DNA of 64,000 nt from Streptococcus hyointestinalis (lineage in GTDB: Bacteria > Bacillota > Bacilli > Lactobacillales > Streptococcaceae). Location: assembly GCF_011039275.1 (NCBI RefSeq), contig NZ_JAAKGB010000001.1, positions 1,116,001 to 1,180,000 of the forward strand, given 5' to 3'. Position numbers and translations under genes: made by a program. Below, piece by piece: positions 9,102 to 19,683 of this stretch. Position 1 is the first letter of the stretch. Each line of letters begins with the position of its first letter. The notes under the pieces are model-generated. The model saw nothing but the letters and a program-made list of their open reading frames with translations. It was not told the origin of the DNA and searched no databases.

Positions 9102-10541
9102 TTAAGTCGAAGATTTTCGGTGAAACATGGCAAAAAGAGATGTTTTGAGGTCGGTTAATTCCCTTCTAAAGAGGAGAATCAATAAGACGATTGCCACGCA
9201 TTGTGAGAGATACATGATACTGTCTCTTCCTATCACCATGAGAGCGACAGATTGGACGACTAAGATGAGATAAGCCAGGCAGTCACGCCAGAGTGCAATC
9301 TCAAAGGAGATGTACTTTTTCATCGTGTACAAGCGAATCACCCAAACAATAAAGTAAGACACCATGGTAGAGATAGCCGCCCCGATAACACCGATAGAGT
9401 AGACCAAAATCAGATTAAACACGATATTAGCGCCTGCTCCGATCAAGGTGGATACGCTGTAGATTTTAGAGTCTTTAGCCGCTGAGAAAATACCGCCCGC
9501 AAATCCTGAAATCGCTCCAAAGACATTAGCAATCAGTAAAAAGGGCACGTAAATCCAAGCTTCATAAAAAGCATTGGCATACAAAAAGGTCGCAAGCAGT
9601 TTGCTGATGGCAATTAAAATAGAACACAAGACCACAAGCATCATGTTGTAGTTGCTGTAGATTTTTTCAAAAAAGACAGTGTCCTCTTTTTTATCAAACG
9701 ATTTGACAGAAGACAGCACCCACGCTTGATTAAAGATATTGGCGAAAATATTTAAAATAGAGGGAATCTTGTAGCCGACAGAGTAGACACCGTTGGCTGC
9801 CACGCCACAAAAAGCAATGACGATGTAGCGGTCTGCGGCATTGTTGAGCCACCAACCTAAGGAATTTAAAATCAGCGGATGGCTATAAGCGATAATCTCT
9901 CGCTCTAAGCCTTTATTTTGCCGTCTGGTCGGTCGAATCTGATAGCGATGAATCTTATAGATAAGGTAGACACTCGGCAGCAAAGTTCCCAAGATATTTG
10001 CCCAAAAATAGCCAATCAAGCTTCCTTTGATGACGACTAAAAATAAAATATTAAACACAAGAATGGCTACTGTGTTTAAAACAGACGCCACTGACAAAAC
10101 AGCGACCTTGTCAATTCCTCTAATAAAAGAAGTCAATAGCTGGTAGAGCGCTGTGGTGAGATAGAGCAAGATAAAATAGAAAGCATATTCATTTAATAAA
10201 GGATAGACGTTGAAAATAGCATTCAGCAGACAAGCTGCTACTAAGACTAAAAAGCCAATACCTGTCACCTTCAAGCCAATAGAATAGATAATGCTCTCGT
10301 CCTGATCCTTATCCAGCGCAAATCGCAGCACTCCCTCTGACACATTCAAGGTCAAAATCGGGATCAACAGAGCAATCGAGGTGTAAAATAAGTCATAAGT
10401 CCCATAGTCTGCTGTAGTGAGCACACTCGTGTAGAGCGGTACCAGCAAAAAGACGAGGATTTTAGAGCCAAAGTTACTGAGTGTCAGTAAGCCGATGTTT
10501 TTAAATAAATAGAGATAGTTTTTTTTCACTTTCGCCTCCAT
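9102..10541 (-). CDS. wzx: Polysaccharide repeat-unit flippase (Wzx)
   Basis: Membrane protein of 479 residues in the MATE/PST flippase superfamily. It carries about 12-14 hydrophobic segments and an N-terminal LLTLSNFGSKILVFLLVPLYT motif followed by TADYGTYDL, typical of Wzx. It would move the undecaprenyl-linked repeat unit to the outer face of the membrane. It lies between a glycosyltransferase and ugd in the same operon; the start has only a short TAGAGG site. Confidence 0.85.
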   Translation of the reverse strand: MEAKVKKNYLYLFKNIGLLTLSNFGSKILVFLLVPLYTSVLTTADYGTYDLFYTSIALLIPILTLNVSEGVLRFALDKDQDESIIYSIGLKVTGIGFLVLVAACLLNAIFNVYPLLNEYAFYFILLYLTTALYQLLTSFIRGIDKVAVLSVASVLNTVAILVFNILFLVVIKGSLIGYFWANILGTLLPSVYLIYKIHRYQIRPTRRQNKGLEREIIAYSHPLILNSLGWWLNNAADRYIVIAFCGVAANGVYSVGYKIPSILNIFANIFNQAWVLSSVKSFDKKEDTVFFEKIYSNYNMMLVVLCSILIAISKLLATFLYANAFYEAWIYVPFLLIANVFGAISGFAGGIFSAAKDSKIYSVSTLIGAGANIVFNLILVYSIGVIGAAISTMVSYFIVWVIRLYTMKKYISFEIALWRDCLAYLILVVQSVALMVIGRDSIMYLSQCVAIVLLILLFRRELTDLKTSLFAMFHRKSST

Positions 10542-10544
10542 CCT

Positions 10545-11699
10545 CTACAAACGCTCATAAAGGGACAGGACAGCATTGGCATTTGCGGTATCTGAAAAAG
10601 TCTGCCCTGCCTTTTTCTGCCCTGCTTTAGCAATTGTCTGCGCTTGCTCTAGATTTTCAACGACGGCTAGCAAAATGGCACTCAGCTCGTCTGCATTTCC
10701 CGGAGTGTAGAGATAGCCAGTCTTGCCATCATCGATAATTTCTTTTGTGCCGCCAGAGTTAGTTCCAATCACTAGACTACCTGAGAGCATGCCCTCAACA
10801 GTAATGCGTCCAAAGGCTTCTTTTTTAGAGCAGACACAAAGGACATCTGCCTTTTCAAAAAAAGCTTTCGTATCTTTTTGAAAGCCATGAAAATGGACGT
10901 TGTCGAGATGATACTTGTCTTTGATGGACATAAGCTCATCAAAATACTCTTGACTTTCAACGGTGCCAATCATGTCACAGGCAAATCTGTTGCGAACCTT
11001 TTCTGGCAAGGAAGCAAGGGCTAAAAGCAAATCCTTCTGCCCCTTGCCTGGCATGATACGCCCCGATGACAACAGCTGAATGGGCTCAGCTGTGAACGGC
11101 GTCTTATCGATAAAGTAATCCTCAATAGAGACGCCATTATAGATAACCTCGTGGTGATTAACAGCAAAAGCAGAGGAAAACTTGTCATCAATTGCCTTGG
11201 AAATGGCAATGGTAGCGTCAGCTTGATTGACAAGAGCTACTGCTTTATCGGGATAACAAAACTCTATTCCCAAGTCCTCTTCCATAAATTCACGCATGTG
11301 CCAGACCAGCTTGATGTTTTCTTTTTTGGCAACCTCAGCCCCCACAAAGGACGTCAAGGTGTTCATATGAATGATATCAATCTGATACTCTCGAGCGAGC
11401 TGTGCGATTTTTTGGACAGCCAGTCTATTGACTGCTTTTCGGAGCGGGTATTTGAGTCGATACTCCAGGTCCTTTTTGTCTGCTATATTTTTCATCCAGA
11501 CATTCCAGCTGCATTGTTTAACGACATGATAGGAAATGTTTTCTTCTCGTAGCTTCTCCTCTATAGGACCATGTTCTGTCAAAATAACGAGGACATTGTG
11601 ACCTGCTTTTTGCACCAAGGAGACTAACTTGACCAATGAATGACTCGCTCCCGAAGACAAATCGGAAACCGAGGAAAAATACATAATATTGTGTTTCAT
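10545..11699 (-). CDS. Glycosyltransferase, GT4 family
   Basis: A 384-residue GT-B fold enzyme. The N-terminal acceptor half begins MKHNIMYFSSVSDLSSGASHS. The C-terminal donor half holds LLSSGRIMPGKGQKDLL and the E-x7-E signature region KKEAFGRITVEGMLSG. It adds one sugar of the repeat unit at the cytoplasmic membrane. The frame extends to a TTG at 11720; the ATG at 11699, just behind AGAGGT, is preferred. The sugar donor cannot be deduced. Confidence 0.82.
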   Translation of the reverse strand: MKHNIMYFSSVSDLSSGASHSLVKLVSLVQKAGHNVLVILTEHGPIEEKLREENISYHVVKQCSWNVWMKNIADKKDLEYRLKYPLRKAVNRLAVQKIAQLAREYQIDIIHMNTLTSFVGAEVAKKENIKLVWHMREFMEEDLGIEFCYPDKAVALVNQADATIAISKAIDDKFSSAFAVNHHEVIYNGVSIEDYFIDKTPFTAEPIQLLSSGRIMPGKGQKDLLLALASLPEKVRNRFACDMIGTVESQEYFDELMSIKDKYHLDNVHFHGFQKDTKAFFEKADVLCVCSKKEAFGRITVEGMLSGSLVIGTNSGGTKEIIDDGKTGYLYTPGNADELSAILLAVVENLEQAQTIAKAGQKKAGQTFSDTANANAVLSLYERL

Positions 11700-11723
11700 A
11701 ATACCTCTAAACCTATCCAAATA

Positions 11724-12938
11724 TCATCTCTCATCGCCTCTTATCAGCATCAAAGACACTATAAGGACAACGTAAAACAGATATAATACAACATAATTGG
11801 CAGTAAAATCGATGGTTAAGCTGGTCCATAAACTGCCAATGACTAACAGTAGCACTAAGCGAGAAAACGGACTCCTAGCCCTTATCACCTGCACTAAAAG
11901 GCCAATCAGTGAAAGAACAAGCAAGACCAGCCCTACTATCCCAGCTTCAACCAGCACTATGGTAATGGTGGAGTCCGCTGTGCTGTAGCCAGAAAAGTAA
12001 GAATAGGTCCTCAAGTAATCTGAAATGCCCCCAAACCCAGAACCAAAGATAGCCCTCACACTGCTGACATCAAAATATTGCCCCCAATTCTGCAAAGTTC
12101 CAAAGCGCTGACCAAGCGATCCGTCAGATAAACCATAGGAAAATAGAGACGTGAAGCGCTGGGTGATATAGTTCAAGAGAAATTGAAAGACGTTAAACAC
12201 CACAGAAAAGACAAGCAAACAGACAAAAACAATCATCCCTTTGATAAGTTTTCCCTGTTCTATTCTTACCTTGGGTGTGTAAACCAGCCAATTGATAAGC
12301 AGTACAAAAAGAAGGGCAATCCAGACAATACGAGACTGGCATAAGAATATAGCGATTATCAGCAAAAAACGATACAAAAGACTAAGCCATTTACGCCTAT
12401 AAGGCAACACCAACTCCAAAATAAACCCTAAAAGAAGCACATACGAAAAATAGGTATAATGCAAAAAGATAGAGCTGGTATAGTAAAATAAGGCGTTATT
12501 CATGGTGATCATCCACTCAACGGCGTCGATTTTGACAAAGTAAACCATGTAGTTAAAGTGAATCAGATACTCAATAACACCATATATCGCCGTCAGACCA
12601 ATAAAATTGCGAAACTGCTTGAGAAGATTTATCCTAGCTTGCCTTTCTTTGGGCGTCAAAACAGCCACAATGACAGGAAGACAGATAAAGCGGATGACAA
12701 TCCCCATGATATTTTGACCATTCAATAAAGTAATGGTCAGATAATAAAAGATAAACAATAGTATGGGAATATCATCCTTAGACAGTATGACTTTTCGCTG
12801 AGAAATCGAGAAATATATTAGTGCTAGCACAAAAGTTGCTATAATCAGCGCATTGATATTTTGCCCCAAGTACAACACTGCCATTAAAAGGAGCCAAAAC
12901 GGTAGCATGATATTGGTCATCAGCTTTTTGAATAACAA
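11724..12938 (-). CDS. wzy: Polysaccharide polymerase (Wzy)
   Basis: About 404 residues, very hydrophobic, with ten or more membrane segments and one larger external loop (about residues 255-310). This is the O-antigen ligase/Wzy topology. It would polymerise repeat units on the outer face. Wzy proteins have little sequence conservation, so the call rests on topology and position between glycosyltransferases and Wzx. The start is probably TTG at 12938, behind GGAG; an ATG lies six codons later. Confidence 0.75.
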   Translation of the reverse strand: MLFKKLMTNIMLPFWLLLMAVLYLGQNINALIIATFVLALIYFSISQRKVILSKDDIPILLFIFYYLTITLLNGQNIMGIVIRFICLPVIVAVLTPKERQARINLLKQFRNFIGLTAIYGVIEYLIHFNYMVYFVKIDAVEWMITMNNALFYYTSSIFLHYTYFSYVLLLGFILELVLPYRRKWLSLLYRFLLIIAIFLCQSRIVWIALLFVLLINWLVYTPKVRIEQGKLIKGMIVFVCLLVFSVVFNVFQFLLNYITQRFTSLFSYGLSDGSLGQRFGTLQNWGQYFDVSSVRAIFGSGFGGISDYLRTYSYFSGYSTADSTITIVLVEAGIVGLVLLVLSLIGLLVQVIRARSPFSRLVLLLVIGSLWTSLTIDFTANYVVLYLFYVVLIVSLMLIRGDER

Positions 12939-12956
12939 AGCATCTCTCCACTTCTT

Positions 12957-13985
12957 TTAATCTTCTCGTAAAAGCCCCTCAAACTGTTGGCAAGAGTGCC
13001 TCCAGTGTAGTGATTTTACAGTCTGGTAGGCTGCTTCTTGGAGGTTTTGGAGTCTTTCTGGCTCCTCTATCAGAGAAACCACTGCCCCTTCGATGTCCTC
13101 TAAGCTCTCAACGATAACAGCGTTGTTGGGATTTCCCAGCTCAGATAGAGCGCCTCGATTTCTGCCGATGACGGCACATTTATTAGCCATTGCCTCGACA
13201 ATAGGCAGCCCCCAAGACTCAATATCACTGGTAAACAGATAGATATCGGACTGGCGATACATGTCTAAAATCACCGAACGCTCTGGATTGACCGCAACAC
13301 GATAAGCTTCTGGTAATTTTTCTGGAATCCGACGCCCAAAGATATTGACCTCTAGATTGGGATACTTCGCTTTCAAGCGCTTGATAATGGCTAAGCCGTC
13401 TTGAGTGCGTTTGTGCTCGCTCTCATGGTACATCATCACAAGACTTGGTGACTTTTCTTGTGGCTTGTCGCCTATGATATACTCCTCATCAGATAGCCCA
13501 TTGTAGACCACATCAATGGGCTTTGAGGTAAACTGTGCCAGTGTTTCTTTTAGACCATTGGTGACCGTAATCAAATGCAGGGGTAAGTCATAGGACGCTT
13601 CCACCTGTTCTTTATCCCCGTTAAAAATCTCGTAATCTTGGATAAAATAGAATTTTCGTCCCTTTTGAGCTGAAAAACGAGCGACATCATAGGCTGTTTG
13701 CCAAGCCGTCGCAATGGTGACATCCGCCTTTCGTATAAACTTGTCATTGATATAAGGAACTAACTTCAGCGAAAACTTCTGGTCAAACCACTGCTCTTTT
13801 TTAATGGTATTGCCTAAAGACGCCTTGAGACGATACAGCGCAGACTGTCCCTTTCCCTTATAGCTAATCATCGGCACATAACAGACAACGTCGTGCCCCT
13901 GCTCAACGAGGTAATTGGCGTAAATATAAACCACCCGAATGCCACCGGTCATTCGCTTAAAAGGGAGTATAATATTAATCTTCAC
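12957..13985 (-). CDS. Glycosyltransferase, GT4 family
   Basis: A 342-residue GT-B enzyme. It begins MKINIILPFKRMTGGIRVVY, a Gly-rich acceptor loop, and the donor half carries YHESEHKR and the SDIESWGLPIVEAMANKC segment with the conserved Glu pair. The GTG start has a strong AGGAGG site. It adds a sugar of the repeat unit; similar proteins are often annotated as rhamnosyl- or galactosyltransferases, and the donor is unknown here. Confidence 0.8.
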   Translation of the reverse strand: MKINIILPFKRMTGGIRVVYIYANYLVEQGHDVVCYVPMISYKGKGQSALYRLKASLGNTIKKEQWFDQKFSLKLVPYINDKFIRKADVTIATAWQTAYDVARFSAQKGRKFYFIQDYEIFNGDKEQVEASYDLPLHLITVTNGLKETLAQFTSKPIDVVYNGLSDEEYIIGDKPQEKSPSLVMMYHESEHKRTQDGLAIIKRLKAKYPNLEVNIFGRRIPEKLPEAYRVAVNPERSVILDMYRQSDIYLFTSDIESWGLPIVEAMANKCAVIGRNRGALSELGNPNNAVIVESLEDIEGAVVSLIEEPERLQNLQEAAYQTVKSLHWRHSCQQFEGLLRED

Positions 13986-13994
13986 ACTGACCTC

Positions 13995-14933
13995 CTATAT
14001 AAAGAGCAGCTCACCAATGACCTGCACCTTGCCTTGCTTGAGATAGCCGTACTTGGTGACTTGGTACATTCTGGACAGCTTATTTTTCTGCGGAATAGCG
14101 ATAAAGCGCTCTAAAATCGCCTTGGACTTGGTGTCTAGCTGGTTGACATAAACCTTGTAAAAGGCTTCTGCTTGTTTAAAGGACAGGGTTAGGGTCTGCT
14201 TGACGTGGGCATTGCCCAGCAAGCGCTTGACAATAAAGCCAAGTGTGTTGACCTTAGTCGCTCCGACAACGTTATTGCCATGTTGGCGGTATTTTATAGT
14301 AGGCTTATCTAGAGCGATGATGTCGCCGAAACTAGCTGCAACGAGCGTTATCCACCAGTCGTGCATAGCGACAGCGTCACTATCGAGGTTGAGCTTTTCA
14401 TTCAGGGCTTTGTTCCAAAACATGGTACAGCCTGTGACGTTATTCTGCACCAGTAAGTGGGCTAGGTCTGTGACCGAAGCGTCTAAGGCACGGTAATCAA
14501 AAAAGGACTCCCCTAGCTGACTGAGATTGTGATCCACAATCTCTAAATCCGTATGCACAAGGACAGGGTTGGTGTGGTAATTTGGAGCTGACATCAGCGT
14601 TCTGAGACTGTCCTCAACCTTGGTGTCATACCAAAAATCATCCTGATCCGCAAACATGAAATAATCAAAATCATAGTGAGTGCTGACCCACTTGTGAATG
14701 GCTGAAAAGTTTTTCTCTGAACTGCCACCCACCACACTGCTGTCTGTGATGACTTCAATTTCAGGGTATTTCTCGGCATACTCGGCTAATATCCCAGGCG
14801 TTTGATCGCTAGACTTATCATCGTGGATAAACAAGGTCCAGTCACGATTGGTCTGCGAAAGTATCGAGTCGAGCTGCTCTTTGATATAATTTTCCCCATT
14901 GTAGGTTGCCATCATAATTGCAATCTTTGTCAT
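13995..14933 (-). CDS. Glycosyltransferase, GT2 family, rhamnosyltransferase-like
   Basis: A 312-residue GT-A enzyme starting [17 protein letters not shown]. The metal/nucleotide DDKSSD motif is at about residues 38-43 and FADQDDFW (DxD) at about 93-100, both typical of RgpB/WbbL-like rhamnosyltransferases. It follows the WchF-like gene by 3 bases and precedes the GT4 gene by 9, consistent with third-step addition in the repeat unit. Rhamnose as donor is an inference from family resemblance. Confidence 0.82.
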   Translation of the reverse strand: MTKIAIMMATYNGENYIKEQLDSILSQTNRDWTLFIHDDKSSDQTPGILAEYAEKYPEIEVITDSSVVGGSSEKNFSAIHKWVSTHYDFDYFMFADQDDFWYDTKVEDSLRTLMSAPNYHTNPVLVHTDLEIVDHNLSQLGESFFDYRALDASVTDLAHLLVQNNVTGCTMFWNKALNEKLNLDSDAVAMHDWWITLVAASFGDIIALDKPTIKYRQHGNNVVGATKVNTLGFIVKRLLGNAHVKQTLTLSFKQAEAFYKVYVNQLDTKSKAILERFIAIPQKNKLSRMYQVTKYGYLKQGKVQVIGELLFI

Positions 14934-14936
14934 GAT

Positions 14937-16112
14937 TTACCCTTCTAAAAACAAATCTTCATAGGCCGCAACGATCGTGCCCCAATTGTAGGCGTCTGCT
15001 ACACGTTGATAAGCTTTATCTTTCATCGTTGCTAGCGTTTCTTCTGACAGCTCTTCTGCCTGCTCTATGGTTTGTGTGAGTTTATCTTTTGCCCAATAGA
15101 GGGCGCCCTCTTCACCCACCTCACGGTTAAAACCAACATCCAAAAGTAAGTTTAAAGGCGTAGACGCTAGCGCTTCTAAAAGTGAGGGGTTAGTGCCTCC
15201 CACCTCATGCCCATGAAAATAAGCAAAAGCCTGCTCACGAATGTACTTGAGCAAGTCTTGGTCGTAGACCGTCCCCACAAACTTGACACGTGGGTCCTTG
15301 TCAAAGCCTGTTTCTCTACGCAGCTTGTCATAAAAAGCATTGTGCTCGACATTGGTAATCAAGACAAAATCCTTCTGAGAGTTTGACGCCATAAAGCCCT
15401 TGAGCATGGCTTCGTAGTTATTCTCTGGTACAAAACGCCCAACGACAAGATAATAGTTGCCTTCAGTGACCTCTTTGTCGGTGAACCACTGACGCACCTT
15501 GTCAGACTCTTGTGTCAAAGAGGATTTAGATAAGTCCGTGCCGTAAGCAATATAGGTCGTCTGTGGACGATACTTCTTGTAGTCAGTCTGGATGTACTTT
15601 TCGATGTTCTTACTATCACAGACCAAAAGGTCAGCGTGCTTAACCATCAGCTGCTCAGAAATTTTCCAGTAGCGACGCACAGGCGCTGACCACTTGTCAC
15701 GCAACCACTCGTGACCGTCTGGATTGACCAAGAGGGTGCCGTTAATAGCTTTGATTCTTTTCTTAATGCCTTTGATAAAAGGACCAATCCGACAAGCAAG
15801 CACGTAAAAAATCGGCGCCTCATCCTGATTCTCAATTGCCATATCAATGGCACGATTCAAGGCTTTAATATCATAGGCAATGGCTCTTGCTGGACCAATC
15901 TTAGGCACATCAACGTTGAAACAAGTCGCACCGTTATGCTCAAAGACATCTGCTGTGATATTAGACTTAGCTGAGTTTTCACGCATGCAAGCCACATAGT
16001 AGTGGATAGCTGTGTCTTTTTGGTGTTCCGTCAACTTTTCCACAAAGGTTTCAAAACCTCCATACTTAGCAGGTATGCCTTTAGAACCTACAATATAAAC
16101 CGATTGAGGCAT
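14937..16112 (-). CDS. wchF: Beta-1,4-rhamnosyltransferase, WchF/Cps2T-like
   Basis: A 391-residue DUF1972-type GT4 enzyme. The N-terminus SVYIVGSKGIPAKYGGFETFV is the hallmark of Cps2T/WchF, which transfer rhamnose to undecaprenyl-PP-glucose as the second step of many streptococcal capsules. The C-terminal half has HEVGGTNPSLLEALAS. It directly follows wchA/cpsE with no gap, exactly as in Wzy-dependent capsule loci. No dTDP-rhamnose genes are in the window, so they would be supplied from elsewhere. Confidence 0.85.
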   Translation of the reverse strand: MPQSVYIVGSKGIPAKYGGFETFVEKLTEHQKDTAIHYYVACMRENSAKSNITADVFEHNGATCFNVDVPKIGPARAIAYDIKALNRAIDMAIENQDEAPIFYVLACRIGPFIKGIKKRIKAINGTLLVNPDGHEWLRDKWSAPVRRYWKISEQLMVKHADLLVCDSKNIEKYIQTDYKKYRPQTTYIAYGTDLSKSSLTQESDKVRQWFTDKEVTEGNYYLVVGRFVPENNYEAMLKGFMASNSQKDFVLITNVEHNAFYDKLRRETGFDKDPRVKFVGTVYDQDLLKYIREQAFAYFHGHEVGGTNPSLLEALASTPLNLLLDVGFNREVGEEGALYWAKDKLTQTIEQAEELSEETLATMKDKAYQRVADAYNWGTIVAAYEDLFLEG

Positions 16113-17495
16113 TTACTTACTCCCTTCTTTCACTAAAACGACTTTGATGGTTTTGAGAAAAATTTTGATGTCGAGCCAGACCGACCAATTTTTGATGTAG
16201 GACAAATCAAGGGCAACGACTTCTTCAAAGTCCGTGATGTTACTGCGCCCACTGACCTGCCACATGCCTGTGATACCTGGTTTCATGGCTAAGCGCTTAA
16301 AGTGATGTAACTCATACTTTTCGTATTCATTCAAGGTTGGCGGACGTGTGCCGATAAGTGACATGTCGCCCTTTAAAACATTGATAAACTGCGGCAGCTC
16401 ATCCAGAGACCAGTTGCGCATTTTCTGCCCAAAGGGAAAGATACGAGGGTCATTGTCCATCTTGAACATCAAATCAGAGGTCAGCTCATTTTGCGCCATC
16501 AGCTCTTTTTTGCGTTCCTCAGCGTCCAAGTACATGCTGCGAAACTTATAGATTTCAAAGACCTTGCCATTCTTGCCCACCCGCTTTTGCTTAAAGATAA
16601 GCGGACCCTTAGACTGCATTTGTACAATAGGATAGATGATGATAGCGACAAGCCCTGTAAGCACCAGCCCAATCAGGCTAAAAACAATATCACACAAGCG
16701 CTTAAACAAGAGACTACGGTAGTGGATATGATTGAGCGAGGAGGTGAGTGCTGCAATCGTTCCGACTTTATGAAAAGTCAAGGCAGAAAGATTACCTTCT
16801 ACATTCTCATCAAAGGCGAGACTCACAGGTATAACGAGAGCATTGAAGTAATCACGTTCACGGTTGAAATCACTAAAAGCGTCACTGGTGACAAAAACTT
16901 CCTGCACCTCATTGTGCGATAAGAGATAACGTATCTGCTCAAAATCGTGTAAGACAGGCACTTCAAGAAAAGTCGACACTGGATTTTGGTGACTAAAGTA
17001 AGCTAAGACACGATAGCCATTTTGGTGAAGCTGGGTCACTAATTCTGCTTCATTCGTAAAGTTGGTTAATAGGATAACATTTGACGTTTCAATGAAAAGC
17101 TCTTTCGTCAAGCCTTTAACCAAATAACGTCCTAAAAGGAGTAAAGCTGTTGACCAGATCAGTTGACTCAGTAAATACCGTCCACCTAAATTTAAAATTT
17201 CAAAATTTCCTAAAAAACGACCGGCATAGATAATAAGAATACTAATAACAAGTAGCTCTACCGAAAAAACAATGACTGGCTTTATTTCTTCTCTGTAAGT
17301 TCTTGATAAAACATCCGAGTAGTGATCAAACCATACGGCATATAAGGCGCTACAAAAAACGACGGCAAATAGAAATTTAGGATTGCGCAAGAAAGGATAG
17401 CTAAAGAAACGAGATAGTATCAAAAAAGTGAAAACAATTGCTAAACTATCTACGATAAGGTAAAGGCTCTTTTTGATAGAGGTTTCACTGTGCAT
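16113..17495 (-). CDS. cpsE: Undecaprenyl-phosphate glucose-1-phosphate transferase (WchA/CpsE)
   Basis: Initiating enzyme that puts glucose-1-phosphate on the lipid carrier. The 460-residue polyisoprenyl-phosphate hexose-1-phosphate transferase has four or five N-terminal membrane segments, a central cytoplasmic domain and the C-terminal catalytic domain with KRLCDIVFSLIG, KFRSM, a DELPQ block, GTRPP and KPGITGMWQVSGR. The ATG has AAGGAA in front. Glucose rather than galactose as the first sugar is supported by the WchF-like gene next to it. Confidence 0.9.
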   Translation of the reverse strand: MHSETSIKKSLYLIVDSLAIVFTFLILSRFFSYPFLRNPKFLFAVVFCSALYAVWFDHYSDVLSRTYREEIKPVIVFSVELLVISILIIYAGRFLGNFEILNLGGRYLLSQLIWSTALLLLGRYLVKGLTKELFIETSNVILLTNFTNEAELVTQLHQNGYRVLAYFSHQNPVSTFLEVPVLHDFEQIRYLLSHNEVQEVFVTSDAFSDFNRERDYFNALVIPVSLAFDENVEGNLSALTFHKVGTIAALTSSLNHIHYRSLLFKRLCDIVFSLIGLVLTGLVAIIIYPIVQMQSKGPLIFKQKRVGKNGKVFEIYKFRSMYLDAEERKKELMAQNELTSDLMFKMDNDPRIFPFGQKMRNWSLDELPQFINVLKGDMSLIGTRPPTLNEYEKYELHHFKRLAMKPGITGMWQVSGRSNITDFEEVVALDLSYIKNWSVWLDIKIFLKTIKVVLVKEGSK

Positions 17496-17513
17496 CGCAT
17501 TTCCTTCCTAAAA

Positions 17514-18233
17514 CTACTTTTTCCTACGAGATTTCTTCTGAGTTTTCTTCTCTTTCTGTCCATACTCCCCATAGTTACCATAACCACCATAACTGCCCAC
17601 ACTATTTGCAGCTTTGTTGAGAATGACCCCTAAAAACTGGGTGCCGCTGTGTTCGAGCTGCTCCTTGGCTTTGAGGACAAAGCGGCGTTTAATGGCGCCA
17701 GACTCGGTCACGATAATGGCACCATCACAGCTCTTGGCGATAATAGCCGCATCCACGACCAAGCCAATCGGTGGCGCATCGATAATCACATAATCAAACA
17801 ACTGCTTGGTCATCTCCATCATGTGGGTAAAATTGGTATTTTGTAAGAGGTGAGTAGGATTTGGTGGCACCTGCCCTGCTGGGATGACCATGAGGTTTGG
17901 GATATCGGTCTCACAGATGGCTTCTGCCAACTCGGCATTGCCAGACAGATAGCTGGTCAAACCCACCACACTGCCCTCTGCTCGGAAAGTTCCTGACAGC
18001 ACAGAGTTTCTGGTATCCGCATCAATCAAAAGGGTCTTAAAGCCCACCTTAGCCATGGAAATGGCAAGATTGACTGCTGTTGTGGTCTTGCCTTCGTTGG
18101 GTTGCACAGAGGTCAACACGATACTCTTAATATCGCTACCGCTAAACTGGATATTGGTACGGATAGAGTTGTAATACTCCTCGGCTTTCTCGTATAAGCT
18201 TTGCTTTTTAGAAGCAATCATCAAACGTGTCAT
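17514..18233 (-). CDS. cpsD: Capsule tyrosine-protein kinase (CpsD/Wze)
   Basis: Cytoplasmic BY-kinase that, with CpsC, controls polymer length and export. Walker A PNEGKTTT (about residues 46-53), Walker A' LLIDAD and Walker B VIIDAPP are present. The C-terminus carries a tyrosine cluster [10 protein letters not shown] for autophosphorylation and then a Lys-rich tail. A TTG one codon upstream is possible, but the ATG at 18233 stands 9 bases behind AAGGAG. It is the partner of the preceding cpsC and substrate of cpsB phosphatase. Confidence 0.94.
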   Translation of the reverse strand: MTRLMIASKKQSLYEKAEEYYNSIRTNIQFSGSDIKSIVLTSVQPNEGKTTTAVNLAISMAKVGFKTLLIDADTRNSVLSGTFRAEGSVVGLTSYLSGNAELAEAICETDIPNLMVIPAGQVPPNPTHLLQNTNFTHMMEMTKQLFDYVIIDAPPIGLVVDAAIIAKSCDGAIIVTESGAIKRRFVLKAKEQLEHSGTQFLGVILNKAANSVGSYGGYGNYGEYGQKEKKTQKKSRRKK

Positions 18234-18246
18234 CAATCGTATCTCC

Positions 18247-18933
18247 TTATAGTTTACTCATATCAGGGACAGTGCCTAGGAGGGTGAGCTCCAGTCTGTT
18301 TTCCACATCTTCGGCTGACTTGACACGGTCATCGAGCACTTCTGCTAGGATGACAGCTGCCATAGAGAGGAAAGCACCGACTAAAAAGCCAAGAAGCGTA
18401 TTGCGCTTGGTGTTTGGTGAGGATGGGGTATTTGAGACCTTAGCGACTTCAAGCGTCGTCACATCCTCCACCTTAGTTACTTCCTTAATCTTTGTCGTCG
18501 CCGCTTCACGAACGGCATTGGCTAGACGAGCGGCTTCTTTGGCGTTGCTATCTTCCACAGAGATGGAAATGACACGGGTATCCGTTGGGATAGTGACCGC
18601 TACTTTCTTAGACAATTCGCTTGGTGTCAAGGACAAGTTTTCCTTGTCAATGACTTGGTTCATGACATCCGCTGAGGTGATGATTTCCTTGTAGTCATTG
18701 ACCAAGTAGCTACCAGCTTGCAGGTCTTGATTGGTGATGTTGTTATCGGTACGATTGACCACATAAATCCGTGTCGTTGAAGTATATTCCTTTTGTAAGA
18801 GGAAAGTTGAGCCTAAAAAGGCGAGTGCAGCGACAAGCAAGGACACAAAAAGAATCAAGAACTTTTTCTGCCACAAGCTCTTAAGCAAGACAATAACATC
18901 AATTTCAATGGTTGAAGTTTCCTTCGCGTTCAT
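18247..18933 (-). CDS. cpsC: Capsule chain-length regulator (CpsC/Wzd)
   Basis: Membrane adaptor of 228 residues with a Wzz-type domain between two membrane segments (about residues 26-46 and 178-198). The proximal region has the typical [15 protein letters not shown] start. It activates the CpsD kinase in trans, replacing the fused kinase of Gram-negative Wzc. It stands between cpsB and cpsD with short gaps, as in the conserved streptococcal head of capsule operons. Confidence 0.93.
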   Translation of the reverse strand: MNAKETSTIEIDVIVLLKSLWQKKFLILFVSLLVAALAFLGSTFLLQKEYTSTTRIYVVNRTDNNITNQDLQAGSYLVNDYKEIITSADVMNQVIDKENLSLTPSELSKKVAVTIPTDTRVISISVEDSNAKEAARLANAVREAATTKIKEVTKVEDVTTLEVAKVSNTPSSPNTKRNTLLGFLVGAFLSMAAVILAEVLDDRVKSAEDVENRLELTLLGTVPDMSKL

Positions 18934-18941
18934 ACGGTCTC

Positions 18942-19673
18942 CTATAATACTTGGTTACTAATGATTTTCTCAAGGTTGCCCTTGAATAAGGCATGCGCCT
19001 TATGGCGCCCATAATCTTTAAAGATAGTTTCATAAGCTGCTTGCATGTAAGGCGGGCGCTTATCCAGATTGTGCATGTCACTGGCAACGCAGTGGACTAA
19101 GTCTTCCTTTAGAAAATAGCGAGCACGCTTCTTAAAGAGCTTCTCGCTATCACCAAAGAGCTTAGGTTTGAGCACATGGTTACTGTTGATTTGAGTGTAA
19201 CAGCCCATGTCAATCAACTCCCGCACCCGATCCGCCTTGTACTCAAGAGCATTGTAGCGCTCAATGTGGGCGACCACCGGGGTGATGCCTAACATCAAGA
19301 CCTTGGTGAGGGCTGAGTGGATGTCTCGCCATGGTGTGAGCATACTAAACTCAATCAGCGCATAGCGAGTACCGTTTAGTGTGGGCACTTTTCCTTTTTC
19401 CAACTTTTGGCGCAAGTCCTCGGTGTAAAAGAGCTCACCGCCATAGAGAATGGTGAGGTCTTCATAGCGCTCTTCTGCCGCTTCCTTGACCACTCGGAAG
19501 TGCTCATGAATGGTGCGCTCAGGCGTTTCAAACATGCCCTTGCGCCGATGTGAGGTCGAGATGATGGTGCGCACCCCTTGTTGGTAGCTCACTCCAATAA
19601 GGGCTAAGCTCTCCTCTAGGGTCTTTGGACCATCATCAACATCAAAAACAATGTGTGAATGAATATCAATCAT
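18942..19673 (-). CDS. cpsB: Capsule tyrosine-protein phosphatase (CpsB/Wzh)
   Basis: Manganese-dependent PHP-family phosphatase that dephosphorylates CpsD. The 243-residue protein starts MIDIHSHIVFDVDDGP, a metal-binding DxHxH motif with a following DDG, and has further metal ligands in TSHRRKG, HIERY and SDMHN. The ATG at 19673 follows AAAGGA; the frame opens seven codons earlier inside the end of cpsA. It belongs to the regulatory cpsABCD block. Confidence 0.94.
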   Translation of the reverse strand: MIDIHSHIVFDVDDGPKTLEESLALIGVSYQQGVRTIISTSHRRKGMFETPERTIHEHFRVVKEAAEERYEDLTILYGGELFYTEDLRQKLEKGKVPTLNGTRYALIEFSMLTPWRDIHSALTKVLMLGITPVVAHIERYNALEYKADRVRELIDMGCYTQINSNHVLKPKLFGDSEKLFKKRARYFLKEDLVHCVASDMHNLDKRPPYMQAAYETIFKDYGRHKAHALFKGNLEKIISNQVL

Positions 19674-19683
19674 ACCCGTTCCT